A program made the translations under genes and the position numbers. The notes under the pieces were generated by a model that was not told the origin of the DNA, did no database searches, and worked only from the letters and a program-made list of their open reading frames with translations. A DNA stretch of 64,000 nt from Odontocerum albicorne (lineage: Eukaryota; Arthropoda; Insecta; Trichoptera; Odontoceridae), in assembly GCA_949825065.1 (NCBI GenBank), contig OX463845.1:30255315-30319314 (forward strand). Reading direction: 5' to 3'. Numbering within the stretch: position 1 is the first letter of the stretch; every line of letters starts with the position of its first letter. Positions 33,792 through 45,560 of the stretch are shown in pieces.

Positions 33792-34865
33792 GGTTTTCCG
33801 TCATGTACGAAAATGTTTCCTTCGCAGTTTGAATATTTCTAATATGAATTTGAAAAAAAGTACGTTAGTAACAGTTCTTCTTCAAAAACTGTAGAAAGTT
33901 TAAAGATTAATGATTTTAAAAGCTCTAATATGATGGAATATTTTCTTAAATATCCTATTTCTTTAGAAGGTCTGACCTGAGAAAGGCTTTCAACAACATG
34001 CAGGAAGAATATAATGCTTTATTTTGGACATGTTGCAAGGAGAGGTGAAAACATTTACTGGTAGTGGCTGGTAAAGGAACATCATGTGCTAAAAAAAACA
34101 ACTTATTTTGATTTGTCTTCGAAATGACGCTTAAAAACTATGCAAGCAATTTGGGTAAACAACGACCAAAAATGTGTACTAAGCTATTTATTACCTTTAA
34201 TAATTATATACATTCAGCACGTGGAATGAAGCTAGCAACGAAAATTTTGTCTTAACGATATCTATTCAAAAAATATAAAATTACTTTCCGGACAGCCCAA
34301 TAGTTTTCGATGTTGGAATTTGCATCCAATTTAATATAAAGCGAAATACGTCGATTAGATTCCTCACAGGAGTAGAAAAATCAGACAATATATAAGTCGT
34401 CTTTTTGAAGGTCCGGCTCTCTCGTGTCATAAATCATACTATTTTCGCTAGACTTTTTTTCGCACAGCCACACCCCAACAATACTCCGTTCGCCCACACC
34501 ACTGATATTGAGTTTTGTGACAGAAAAGAGAAAATACTTTATTTGGGGTTTCGTTGTTCATGTTGTGGATTATATATTGGTGTAATAAAATTCACACGTC
34601 CAAAATAGTTTTGGCCCATTTCTGCTAATTTCGCGATAAACTTACGAACGCTGGAGGAGATTTATCGAGTTAGTTTTTCATTAAAGTTCTCTCGGTTACA
34701 TTATTTCTCGACGCTTTTAAGCGAGTGTTTTAATAAATTTATACCTTGACAATTGGGCTTAGATTTGAAACGTTAATTCAGCAATAATGGGCTGAAATAC
34801 AACTGATATTTAAATATTTAGAAAAATCTTGTGAATTGAAACTTTTCATGTTTTTCTTACCATCA
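33792..34865. other. no gene identified
   Basis: A plus frame at 34405-34608 (67 codons; Cys-rich end CSCCGLYIG) has no recognised family. The rest is AT-rich. Confidence 0.35.
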
Positions 34866-35010
34866 AATATTGTTGATAAGATGCCTGTTTTCAAGGCTGG
34901 GGTTTGCGTGATCGATTCTCGTTGGTACCCTGATTTTTATAAAAACAGGTACAAGTCTGGTTTTCACTTAAGGCTTGTAACATACCTTTCTGGTTGGTTA
35001 AAAGAGATAT
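34866..35010 (+). mobile_element. main tRNA-derived SINE
   Basis: Head GATAAGATGCCTGTTTTCAA, box B GTGATCGATTCTC, body CAGGTACAAGTCTGGTTTTC and ACTTAAGGC, then TTTCTGGTTGGTTAAAAGAG. It runs directly into a tandem array of its own tail. Confidence 0.75.
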
Positions 35011-35165
35011 ATCAAGATAATAATTAGCCTGTTGGTTAAAAGAGACATGTGAAGAAAATAGATGGCCTGTACTGTAATTGATTAAAAGATACATGTTAAG
35101 AAAATAAATGACCTGACTGTAGTTGGTTAAAAGAGACATGCAAAGAAATTAAGTAACCGCTTGTA
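34996..35165 (+). repeat. tandem copies of a SINE tail segment (~4 units)
   Basis: TTGGTTAAAAGAGA(C/T)AT...AAGA(A/T)AATA.AT..CCTG recurs four times at spacings of about 38 to 55 bp. The first unit belongs to the SINE itself, so the array grew out of the SINE 3' end. Units are diverged. Confidence 0.75.
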
Positions 35166-35910
35166 CTTTACCATATTTAACGAGAATATTATACATTACA
35201 ATAACGTTTAAAAATGTGATGTAATTGACCAGAATATCATTGTCAGCCATCATATAACATATATGCCTTGCCCGTAAAGTTTTGGTTTATTGTACGTCGG
35301 TTGTTCAATTACAGCAAAACATTGACTATACCATAAGATTTAAATAACGTTTTTTTGTTGCTAAAAGTGTGTTTTGTATTTATTCCCAAGGCTAATAAGC
35401 TGCAGAAAACATTCCGATTAAGATATTTTAGAGTAAAACCGATCTATCAAAAAGTAAATCAGTCGAGGATGTAAAGTGGGACGCCGGCTTTTTTTATCAT
35501 AAATACTAACCGTTAGATCATGATTCCGATTATTACTAATAATATCTATGAAATCTATTTATTATATGTGTGTGTTAAAAAATCCCTCCTTTTTTCCTAT
35601 CGGGTTAAGAAAAAGGGATCTATTGACAGTATTTTAAGTAGCAGTATTTTTTAGCTTGCTAAAGTAAGCCTCTTCACTAACTGATTTACTCGTAGCTCCA
35701 AAATATATGTTTAAACTTCAAATTCTAACCATGCTTTAGAAACACACAAAGCGCTACAGTTTTTACATGATACAATAATAAAAGGAAATATTTTCTCGTT
35801 CAGAGGAAATGCTAGATATTGTAAGGGTAACCTCCGTAATAATTAAAAAAAAGTTCTAGAAATAATATTCTGTAGCGCTAAAAATTGAGCGATAGTATAA
35901 CCAACATGTA
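35166..35910. other. AT-rich DNA, no gene seen
   Basis: Nothing was recognised except one TACTCGTA 8-mer at 35697. Confidence 0.4.
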
Positions 35911-35970
35911 AAATGACGAATAGCGAGTTCCGTTCTTACTAAATGACGAATAGCGAGTTCCGTTCTTACT
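35911..35970 (+). repeat. perfect 30-bp tandem duplication
   Basis: AAATGACGAATAGCGAGTTC followed by CGTTCTTACT occurs twice without interruption or mismatch. Confidence 0.95.
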
Positions 35971-36780
35971 AAAGTGGTTTTAAAAACATGAAGGCCCGAT
36001 AAATGGGGGCAAGATGATTTTGTCTCCCGATCACACTCTTCAACAAATGCACACCTTCAATGCTGAACTATTGACCACTAGCATGTAGTTATTTTAAATA
36101 TGGTATAACGAGTACTGCAAAATTAAGATAAAAAATTGAGTATAAAATTTTAAGCATGCGTCTATTAATTATATCACAGGCGTTTGAACGCTGGACTTCT
36201 ATTTTAGAATATTGAATAATAAATTAATTTGTTGTTCCATTTATTATAAGTAAGTTTGAAATTAGTGGAATTTCAAAGTAATTTATTTTTTAAATCAAGT
36301 ACTAAGATTCAAATTTCTTCCAAGTTATTCTAATATCTCATTCACAAAATAAATTAATGGGAAAATTAAAGGAAACGATAACTTCTCTAGAATTTTTTAT
36401 TAAATAATATTATCTAAATTTTTTTAATAAAACTTCCAAATATCTTATGATTTGTGAAAATTAATATATATTTATTATTTAATGAATATAAAAATGGATA
36501 ATCATTTTTAATGGAAAACACATATTGTTGGTTATTGGAATAGTTGAGAAACAATCTTAGTTAGTCTTATATTTCCCATTTCATATATAGTTTACAGAAT
36601 TAGACGCATGCTTTCAATTTTTTTTTAAATGTTTTAAATTCTTTAACATAAAACAATGAAAGATTATTGCAACAAAAAATACAAGCTAAATTTATGTTCC
36701 TAAATTAATAATAGTGATTTGAGGGGAAGATATTTTACAGATCTGTACTGCTTACTCATGTTTTTCTTTTATATAATATG
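35971..36780. other. AT-rich DNA, no gene seen
   Basis: Very AT-rich. No frame or repeat of note. Confidence 0.4.
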
Positions 36781-37025
36781 TTAAACTATATCGACGCCCC
36801 ACAATATCTCGCCGGAAATATTCAGCGCCTCTCTGATCATGGACATGCGCTACGTTGAAGCAGATATTACCTTTTGGCATTTCTATTTATCGCTCCTTTT
36901 TCATATCTTTTACTGTATATGCAGTTGGACTCTGGAATCAGTTAACGCCCACCGTAATACTCTCACCCTTATTCTCTTGCTTTAACAAGCGGCTTAAGCA
37001 AGATTACAGTTCTCTTCAATGATAA
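36781..37025 (+). pseudogene. jockey/CR1-like ORF2 C-terminal fragment
   Basis: A decayed reading IDAPQYLAGNIQRLSDHGHA (about 36792-36850) is followed by SFFISFTVYAVGLWNQLTPT and FNKRLKQDYSSLQ with a stop near 37020. The xLWNxLPxx...FKxxLK pattern is the C-terminus of jockey/CR1-type ORF2, as in the copy at 13011-13655. It lacks that copy's 3' UTR and so may be a different family. Confidence 0.5.
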
Positions 37026-37247
37026 AATGTGTTTCTTCACACTTCCATTTTATTGTCCTTTTATGTCATTCTTCTCCTTGTCTAATGTTTGGTGATATTT
37101 TTAGTGCTTAAAACACGTCTGAGTTTTTTTCAGAAAAAAAAACGTAGCAATTGGTACTAATCTACGTAACTCTCGTCAAGTTGGTTGGAATAGATTTCTT
37201 TAGGAATCTATGTTTCTCACTCTATGTTTATTTTACAATGAACGGGA

Positions 37248-37613
37248 TTGATTAATAATAATAAGTTATATGAAAATGCCGGTATTGCAAAGACCATTAA
37301 AATCAAGCATCTCCATAGCGTGGAAGGGTGTGATGATGTGACTAAAAAAATAAAACAAGGTAAATGCTGCAACGTGTGGTTAAATAAAATTCACGAAACT
37401 GAAAAGAAAAATATTCATAAGCATCTTGAGGCAGGTCTTCCTGTTTGGAGGGATATCCTGGGCATAGATCAATCTCTAGAACAGAAACATTGTGTTACCT
37501 TAATACATGAGCTTCAGCAAGTTGAAGACTTGAGTAAAAAATACAAAATAAGAGATGAGTGTGTTAAAGGTACTTTAAAAATTATGGACATGTCCAAATT
37601 AAACTCGAATTAA
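37248..37613 (+). CDS. unassigned 121-residue open frame
   Basis: The frame has a balanced, lysine- and acid-rich composition with a plausible soluble, helical pattern (TKKIKQGKCCNVWLNKIHE, then HLEAGLPVWRDILGIDQSLE, then LIHELQQVEDLSKKYKIRDE). It looks more protein-like than the other short frames. The start shown is TTG-like; the first in-frame ATG is at 37269. It may be a broken retroelement ORF, since RTE-like tail text may follow at 37640-37800, or a processed host fragment. I do not recognise it. Confidence 0.3.
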   Translation: MINNNKLYENAGIAKTIKIKHLHSVEGCDDVTKKIKQGKCCNVWLNKIHETEKKNIHKHLEAGLPVWRDILGIDQSLEQKHCVTLIHELQQVEDLSKKYKIRDECVKGTLKIMDMSKLNSN

Positions 37614-37639
37614 ATATGTGGTAAACTAGACTCCAGAAT

Positions 37640-37800
37640 CGAAGTGTCTGAATAAAGAAGGAGAGGTCATGCCAACAAGTGGAGGATGGATAGGATCAAA
37701 AGGATATGAAAGATATGCACCCCGCTCTAGAGATGGCGTTGGATAAAGTGCAATGGGAAGTGATAACTCGTTATGTTGAATCCAAGTAAATGGAAAAGCT
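37640..37800 (+). pseudogene. possible RTE-like RT tail
   Basis: The reading KWRMDRIKR, then a frame change, then DMHPALEMALDKVQWEVITR resembles the 'RWxDDIxxD...xxAxDRxxWRxxV' tail. It is short and weak. Confidence 0.3.
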
Positions 37801-37936
37801 AGGAACTGCTGAAAAATGTACTCTGCTTAGCTAGATTGGTCAAAAGTTAATCAATACTGTGGGAAAGATGAGTTATAAAAGAGATTGCTAACATATACAG
37901 GAATTGGTTGGAGATTTTCGAGGTAGTCAAGGTGTC

Positions 37937-38135
37937 GACCTCCTTGCTCTAGGTGGTAAGATGCCTGTCTTTTAATCTGGGAGGGTTTGATTCCCGTTGT
38001 AACACAGATTAAAAAAAAAAATGGAATTTAATTTGCTTGTTACTCGAGGCTTTCGTTTTTCCGAAATTTCCTTATTTTGGAAGATATTGCTACACGACAA
38101 TAAGCCTGCCAGGCTGTACTGTGTATACTGTAGTT
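37937..38135 (+). mobile_element. main tRNA-derived SINE
   Basis: Head ACCTCCTTGCTCTAGGTGGTA, box B GGGTTTGATTCCC (37983-37995), A-run, body, then GGAAGATATTGCTACACGAC and AATAAGCCTGCCAGGCTGTA. Full length. Confidence 0.85.
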
Positions 38136-39059
38136 AAATACAATTAAATACAAGAATGATAAGCGAAAATGTTTAACTATAAAATATGTGTTAATTACCA
38201 TCAAACGGATTATGAATAATTGAAAAGGGATAAATAAAAATAATTCTTAGAAAATCGCGCGTTAAAAACAAATGGATAAAACTTTTAAAATACTTTCTGC
38301 GTAAAAACCTTTCCATAATAATTAAAAACCAATACATTTTGCCTGGAAAAAAATGGATTCGAAATAGCCAAAAACCAGATTCTGTAAAATAAATTTCTTG
38401 ATAATTGTAATAAAAGGAAATTATATTTTGACTACCAAAATAAAGCAAAGGAAATTTTTGTCAATTTCTATGAATGCTCGAATCCTTATTCTATTGGTTG
38501 ATTTAAGTGACATACTTTTTATAATGTATTGATAATAATTTTAAACAGTATACGATTGTGATGAAAAATTATAATTGTTTATATAAAGTATTTCTCTTAA
38601 AGTTCAAACGTACTATAAAGTTAAAAAAAAACTATATCTTGAAATTGAGAAAAGAGAAAATATTTTGCTTATAAGATAATTGGAAGCAAAAATATGAACT
38701 TTCAACTTTATGTATTTTTCTTCCTAATATTTTGAAATATAATATAAGTGTGAATAATATTTATTTTAATAATTATGATTTTTTCGCTAGGTTCCGCGGT
38801 TCAGAAACTTTTGTAGATGATCGAGATTTGACTTGAAAATAATAAAAAATATTTTTTTTCTTCAATTCAGCTAATTGAGTAATGATCGATTCAAAAATGA
38901 CAAATCCATTTTGCTTTATACTTATCATCAAACAATATAAAATCTCGAGACTCGAGAGAAAAAATGGGAAATTCTCGAGATTAAAAAATCTATAAAATTA
39001 AGTTTAAATATCATCAACAACCAAACCGATTTTCATAATAGTCCTCTGCTTAATATGTT
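38136..39059. other. AT-rich DNA; small inverted repeat
   Basis: AATCTCGAGA (38941-38950) and TCTCGAGATT (38973-38982) form a 10-bp perfect inverted pair, with a further CTCGAG between them. The minus frame at 38191-38448 is composition-driven. Confidence 0.45.
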
Positions 39060-39300
39060 TCCAATTTAACCCCCCCCCGCCTTAAAGATTCACTTTCACA
39101 TTTTTTCCCCGCCCCATTCACCATTGTATTACATATCTCCCCACTTCTCTTCCCCTACCTCACCTCTCTTATACTATATTATTTACAATTGCACAGAATA
39201 TGTTTTAACAATTCAGTTTATCTTCACCTGACGATGAAGACGGTGGTCTTCGAAACTGGTTGTGAACCTAAAATAAACCTACGGTGAACACTAAAATATA
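39060..39300 (+). mobile_element. Penelope-like terminal segment with a hammerhead-like motif
   Basis: A pyrimidine-rich stretch (39068-39170) leads to CTGACGA (39228-39234), one extra T, the perfect 6-bp hairpin GAAGAC-GGTG-GTCTTC (39236-39251), then GAAA (39252-39255) and CTGGTTGTGAACCTAAAATA. CTGANGA, stem and GAAA in this order is the conserved core of hammerhead ribozymes, which are reported in Penelope-like elements. The extra T before the stem is non-canonical, and stems I and III were not established. Confidence 0.4.
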
Positions 39301-40335
39301 AAATAATTTTTTTATTTACTTATTTTTCCTTTTATGTAAAAAATGGCACCACAAAGGGAAACTATAGTCTTTTCGAAGATTCAAGAAGCATAAAATCGGT
39401 TGTAAATACTTACGAATGTATCCATATCCACGAGTACTTTAGGTGTTGTCATATTTATGGTTTAATATGCATTATTTGATTAATATCATAGACAGTACAT
39501 TTTTATTATTTAAATATAACTTGACAGCCATAATTTCTACAATATTATAAGAATAAAAATGGTAAATTAAATTATGTCCTTAATGAGAAGGTATGACTTT
39601 ATGGTTAAACATAAAATATATATATATATATATATATAACATATATACTAAAACGAGAAAGACGTTTATGATAAGTGAGAATGCTTGATTCTTCTAACAT
39701 ATATAATATAAACACTTAATTAATAGATTCAAATCACTCTCACTCATTTTATATTGTTGCTATACTCTGTTTCGAGTTTTGTTCAATTCAAATTCTACAT
39801 TATGAAAGTTTTCCAGTTTTATTACGGAAACGAATTTTACTCATTTTGTTCAAAATAACCTAAAATGTAAACATTTCACGTATTGTTATGGACGAATATA
39901 AGTTTTTCACGTATTGTTATGGATGAATATGATAACTTATTATTATGGATGAATATGATAAGATTGCTGTTAAAAGAACTGCAGATACTAAAATTAAAAT
40001 ATGATCGCATCAAACACAACGAGCAAGCGAGATTCTAAAAACGATGCAACACAACAACACAAAACAGCACAAAGGCTAGCACAATGTCATATTAAAAAAG
40101 TAAATTTACTTCCGTCACTATGGACAAGTTATAAATAATGGGCAATATCGTCTGTAATCATTTGAGGAAATCCATTTTCCTCTGAATAATTTTTTTTTGA
40201 CAAATCAGTGACTTAAATTTTAAAATACATTTCCGATACAAGTTTTGAAAGTGTGTTCTAAACTTTAGTGGTTAATTATACACAAATATTTTGTATTGTA
40301 ATTGATGAAATTTGCATTACTTATATATTCTATAA
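39301..40335. other. AT-rich DNA with small repeats
   Basis: A (TA)n run lies at about 39617-39640. A short array of CGTATTGTTATGGA(C/T)GAATAT units, about 30 bp each, lies at 39876-39962. No gene seen. Confidence 0.5.
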
Positions 40336-40425
40336 TTTTATCTGCTTCTTGCCACATGGTATTTTTTTAACCAACCATAAAAGTTTTCATTTGTATGAAA
40401 AAATCAGACTGGGAGAATTCTTACC
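40336..40425 (-). mobile_element. SINE tail/body fragment
   Basis: CTTGCCACATGGTATTTTTTT, AACCAACCATAAAAG and AAAATCAGACTGG match the tail and body of the main SINE. The head is not recognisable. Confidence 0.5.
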
Positions 40426-42717
40426 TGTTTTTGGACAACATTGAAAATCAAATCTTAAACTTTCAGTGGAGGAAAAACTTCTACGATGAATTTATTGAAA
40501 AAATGAGATAGTTTCAACATTGAAATTAATTGATAAAGACTAAAACATATACTTTTTGTTAGTTTCTAGTTCGTGTTACTGGATCGTTTGTACATACAGT
40601 GTAAACAGCCCTTACCGTTTTATAAAACAACCGTGCCGAAACTTTCTACAAAAAACTCACCGCTTTAAAAAAAACGTTTATAAACTCGCATAAATAACTT
40701 ATTTACACACAGCTCGCAATATGTTTCACATTGTGGAATAAAAAACAATTCAATGAAAAGGGAAAGAATATAAACGCCGACATAAATTTTCATTGTTGGA
40801 AAACATTTTTGATCTTCGCATAAACAAGAAAAAATATATAACACAAACACCTTTTTGCGGTTTGCGTTTAAAATATAAATCGTACTTTCTTCTTTGCCAG
40901 AGATTTTTTTCTCGTGTTTACTTTGTTTAAAAAAATAACGCTTTCACTCAAAAGTTTTATTATACTCGTATGCTTGACAAACTTTTTTTAAAGCGTGTAA
41001 AATGAGGTTTATTTTGTTTGTTTAATTGTGGGTGAAACATTTTCATAAACACTTTTCTATTTCAGCGTACCACTTTACCTTTTTTAAATTTCATTGTTCC
41101 TTCTCCTCCAGTCACTTTCCCCATGCTGGACTATCCTCATCGACAAGTTTCTAGATTCCACATTCCAAATAGTAGAAGAAATAGGAAGGCTAGTAATATC
41201 TGTCACCGGATTGTCCTATCAAATCATTCCTCTCTCCATCAGTGTGTTTTTAGAACTACTTCGAGTTTTTTAAGTTCAAATATTGAGTTTTGAGATAAAT
41301 GCAATTTAAGTTTCGGAAGCCAATGTAAAATCAAGTTATATGACTTTTTATCTTTTCATAACAGTGAAACCATATAACTTTTGGACATAAATGTTTTTTC
41401 AATGTGTAGATATTTTAAGTAAAATGGCATCAAAAAGTCATTTTTAAGCAAAAATGGACTTAAATGCTTTTCGCAGAACAACGACGATATACATTGCGTC
41501 ACTCAATTGGTTCAATATCCCTTAGCCGCGCGTCACTGAGTGTTTATGTCACATTGGCTCTGTAAGTTGGTACAATGAAAAGAGTATAGTTTTTTGCAAG
41601 ATTGTAATTGTCTGGAAAACAAAAACTTAGTGACTAATATTGCGAGGCTGTTGAATTTACATTGCATTACTTTTCATATGAATAACGCGATGAACTCTTG
41701 CTTTCTTGTTTCGAGGCTTCTATAATTGCAAGCCGTTAAAAGTTCAAAAAGATGTGCATATTTTGGATAATCACTCTATTCTATATCATAAATATCTCAG
41801 AAACTTTTTGCATTAGTTCCAGATTTTTTTTTGTATTTTACTTAATGGGGAGCCTTAACTTTCAAGGCATATTCTACTATAGAACGAATAAAATAATTAC
41901 ACAAATTTCACAGGTTATCGGTGATATTAATAATAAAACCTAGAAGTTTGTAAAAATCCGATACCAGTTGCGAAACATGGTTAACCAATGTGAGATCGGC
42001 ATCAAAAGTTACGCAAAATCCTTGAATTAGGTTGCTCTATAAAGTTTTTCTACCTGTATTATATATTGATGGTAGATTGGTGAAGATGATTGACTGTAGG
42101 ATTCGAAACACATTTTTTGATATTAAAATAACGGTAATTGCATTCAGACCAGGAAATAAGAGAATCTACACCGTATTGTAATTTTCCCCAATCCTGAACT
42201 GTCGTTATTTTCTTGGAAATCTTGAAATCATTACCGAACATTTTAGTTGCAGTCTGTGTCCAAATAATTGGAAAATGCGTTTGAGAGACAACCAGAAAAA
42301 TATTTCGTAGATTTGTTTCTCCTCTCCCAGGGTGGAAACATCAGTACGTATATTATTTACCATATCATCATGCCATAAAATAGAAAAGATCACTGAAAGT
42401 TTCCAATAATCCTTAACACATGGTTTACTCATTCAAACAAATAACTTATAAACCTTTATGAATAGTCAAAGAGAGTATTCTGGAGTATATTTTTGATATT
42501 TCCTGTTCCTAGTTTAAGTGTCAAAGAGTTAAAATATTGTAAGCTAAAATCAGACATCATTTCAATGTATCATCAGACATTAGATCAATGTATTATCCAC
42601 ATATGCGATGACCTAATTATACAAGACTTAATCCCTATATGTAAATGGGACATAAAGTGGGCCTACGCAGAATCTGATTACACGTAGAACTAAAGATTGA
42701 TCGTAAGCCTACAGAAG
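40426..42717. other. AT-rich DNA, no gene identified
   Basis: Frames at 40665-40850 (minus), 41752-41943 (plus), 42059-42432 (minus) and 42493-42687 (plus) were inspected. None shows a family motif, and codon use follows the local AT bias. Confidence 0.35.
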
Positions 42718-42733
42718 AAGATGCAGCTTCAAT
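42718..42733. repeat. 16-bp target-site duplication, left
   Basis: AAGATGCAGCTTCAAT recurs exactly at 44473-44488. The two copies flank the minus-strand retrotransposon precisely, its (GA)n 3' tail on this side. Confidence 0.95.
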
Positions 42734-44472
42734 CTCTCTCTCTCTCCCTGGCTCCATCCCAACTCATTGTCTGCGAAGACTGTTGGGGTCAGCTCTCCTC
42801 GACCTCAGGTTGTATGCTCTTCTGTCCAGGACTACGTCCCCCAGGCCGTGCCTCTGCATCAGGTTATCCTTTTGCACCACCCATGAATTCTTTGGTCCTC
42901 CTCTGGTTGTTATTCAAGGAAGATCCATGGAGATTGCCTGGTTCACAATGTGATCGGGTGCTCTGCGTCCAACGTGCCCATACCATCTCAATCGCCTCTC
43001 CTCCATCTTGCTGTTGATGTCTGTAACACCCAGGCTTCCACGAATGCGTGAGCTTCTTATTTTGTCTCTTAGGGACACACCTGCTGACCATCTTAGCATG
43101 CGCATTTCAGCAGTTTCTAGTTGCCTAGAGTAAGAGGTATACATCGTCCAGCATTCGGAGCTATAGAGGAGTGCGGGTCTGACAATCGTTTGGTATACTT
43201 TTCCTTTTAACTTTACTGGCATTTTCGGATCACATAGAACTCCCGTCATTGATCTAAACTTCATCCATCCCATACTAATTCTATGTGTTACATCTGCTGC
43301 ACATTCTCCATCGCTATGGATGAGTGACCCAAGATACTTAAAGGAGTCACAATTTGGTAATGTTTCTCCATCGATTTGCATTACGGGAGTGACAGCATTT
43401 GTGTTCTCGAATGGTAGGTACAGATACTCTGTTTTCTTTCTGCTCAGTCTCAATCCATTGCCCTCCAAGATTCTTCTCCACCTTTCCAGACTATTTTGCA
43501 GGTTTTCGTGTTTTTCACTTATTAATACGATATCGTCTGCAAATAGTAGGATCTTTAGGAGACTGTTCATTTCCTGGTTAGTTAAATAGTCCAGAACTAA
43601 GATGAACAGTAGCGGACTGAGTACCGATCCTTGATGTACTCCCACCTTTACAGAAAATTCTGGTGAAGTTCCCGAAGTGCACCTTACTTGCGTTGTCACG
43701 TTATCGTACATGTCCTGGATGGCAAGTACATACTTCTCTGGTACACTATGGGCTCTAAGTGCTGCCCAAGTTAGGCTTCTAGGGACCCTGTCAAATGCCT
43801 TTTCAAGATCGATGAAGACCATATGAAGGTTTTTCTTGGCATCAAGGAGTTTTTCGACAAGGAGTCTAACGGTTTAAATGTCGTCTACTGTTGACTTTCC
43901 CGGTACGAAGCCACACTGGTTGTCATGTATTTCCACCAAATTCCTGATTCTCGAGTTTACAATTCGCTCATAGATTTTCATAGTGTGGGATATTAGCTTG
44001 ATGCCTCTATAGTTGTCGCATTTCCTGGAGTCTCCTTTGTTTTTGTAGAAAGGGAGGAGAAAGCTTCTTCGGAATTCATCTGGCATTGGGGCTCCAGCCA
44101 ATATTTTATTAAAGAGCTTACACAGCCAATTCTGTCCCCATTCACCGCATTCTTTCCAAAATTCAGTTGGTATATTGTCTGGTCCTACTGCTTTTTCTGT
44201 TTTCATTTGACATATGGCCAACCCTACTTCTGCAGGAGTAATATCCACAATTGTCCCAAAGATTTGTAGTTCTGAAGGATATGAGGTTCTCGGAAAGTCT
44301 TTATTCAGTAGTTCTGAGTAGTAGTCTTTCCATCTTTCACATATTTTACTTTCCCTGAGCTTCTTGTTGTGTTTCCAGTTCTTCGTATATGTCTTTCATC
44401 GCCTCATGTTGGGCAGAAGCTACTAGTTCTTCGTTTTTCTTTTGGCTTCCCTATAAAATAGAAGAAGCCTTC
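42734..44472 (-). mobile_element. RTE-like non-LTR retrotransposon, 5'-truncated, 1,739 bp, with target-site duplications
   Basis: The insertion is bounded by exact 16-bp direct repeats. Its 3' end on the minus strand is a (GA)n run (plus strand CTCTCTCTCTCTC at 42734-42746), and its 5' end is truncated inside the region before the RT domain. A mobile RT acting in trans would have made such a copy. Precise duplications and mostly open coding frame suggest recent insertion relative to the other elements here. It is the most GC-rich long segment of the window. Confidence 0.93.
42914..44248 (-). pseudogene. RTE-like reverse transcriptase, one in-frame stop plus a late frameshift
   Basis: The N-terminal part (44248-43874) has AVGPDNIPTEFWK, YKNKGDSRKCDNYRGIKL and GFVPGKSTVDDI. 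A single TAA (43874-43876) follows. The same frame then continues (TVRLLVEKLL) into 43822-42914 with DLEKAFDRVPR (motif A Asp), GVHQGSVLSPLLF, FADDIVLI (catalytic FADD), FKYLGSLI, YSSECWTM in place of the usual YGSETW, and RRLRWYGHV. After the stop at about 42914 a frame change continues the tail as RGGPKNSWVVQKDNLMQRHG to a final stop near 42765. More RT text (RWKDYYSELLN) is readable upstream of 44248 across stops. The endonuclease domain is absent. Catalytic motifs are present, but this copy cannot make a full protein. Confidence 0.92.
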
Positions 44473-44488
44473 AAGATGCAGCTTCAAT
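44473..44488. repeat. 16-bp target-site duplication, right
   Basis: Exact copy of 42718-42733. Confidence 0.95.
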
Positions 44489-45364
44489 ATATTCAATATA
44501 TCATATATTATCCAACTATTCTTGTTTATAGAAACAAAAATGGGTGAATTATGTATTAGATGTAAGAAAAAAAGGGTACACGTATATTTCATGCTTTATT
44601 TTCAGCATTTTTGCACAATAATCATAAAAGGAAAATAATATTAATTTATGTTTAAAATATCCTGAGTTTTCAACGAAAATATGTGTGTGGTATGTCTATA
44701 GAAAAATCATAGAAAATATCATAAAATATTGTTAGCAAACAAAGGCATCAGATGTTCTCATCAATTTCGATACTTCTCCGGAAATGCGTATGTATCAAAA
44801 CATATTGAGAAGAAAAATATCTTAAAGACGTAGGGCAATACGAACTACATAGAACATATCTGTAATTCTGCAAAATGTGATAATAACTTACAAGTCTTCT
44901 GATCAAGACTAACTTTGTTTTGTTCAAACTGTAGTCATACGAGTACATTGGAAAAAGATCTCTCAAAAACATTCCGAAACTGTGCACACTTATTTCTCTA
45001 CAAGATGAAATCTTATCTATTTCTAGTACATTCATATGATTTTTACCATTCCTTCAGTTTTTCCGACTATCTCATACCGTTATTTTCTCGGTCAACCTTT
45101 CTCGCTTTACATTTATTCATAGATGATACGAGTGATCTTAATGAAAACCAGTTGCTTTTACCTACTGAGCTATATCCAAAGTTAAAAGTTTCATTCGAAA
45201 AATTCAGAGCAATACATCATGCTTTTAGTATATAAATAGTACGAGGGTGACAACATCCAATAGTGGAACTTCTATTCAACTATTGAGGCAAGCATTACAC
45301 TCCTCGTAAGAAATGGCAATCGAGAGCTAGAAAAGAAATTGTTAGCAATAAATACCGATTCGAT
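44489..45364. other. AT-rich DNA; unassigned frames
   Basis: A plus frame at 44915-45235 (106 codons) and an overlapping minus frame at 44748-45035 are open, with no recognised motif. Composition is similar to flanking non-coding DNA. Confidence 0.3.
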
Positions 45365-45560
45365 TTTGTGGCAATTTTCCCAGCGACCCCCTTCCCCTAT
45401 CGGAGTGGGCGAGTTTGCTCAGGCTGCCCTGTCACCCGTATAAGACGGGTCGGATTTATTTGCGGTTTGTCGAATGCCAGATTTTCGGAGTGCTCGCCGC
45501 AAAAAATAATCCCGTGACTGCGAACAGCCGGCTTGCTGGCTTGGTTGACTTAAGACAGAG
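45365..45560. other. GC-rich patch, probably an unidentified repeat
   Basis: The segment includes CGACCCCCTTCCCCTATCGG, CACCCGTATAAGACGGGT (a near-palindrome) and CAGCCGGCTTGCTGGCTTGG. One plus frame is open for about 45 codons with four Cys (VCSGCPVTRIRRVGF). No family recognised. It ends in a GACAGAGAGACAGAG run. Confidence 0.3.

Noticed and set aside
33497..33842. Two ~105-codon frames with regularly repeated peptides
   Set aside because: They only read through the 37-bp tandem array. The peptide periodicity follows from the DNA repeat.
43320..43589. Plus-strand frames of 60-89 codons
   Set aside because: Shadows of the minus-strand reverse transcriptase ORF.
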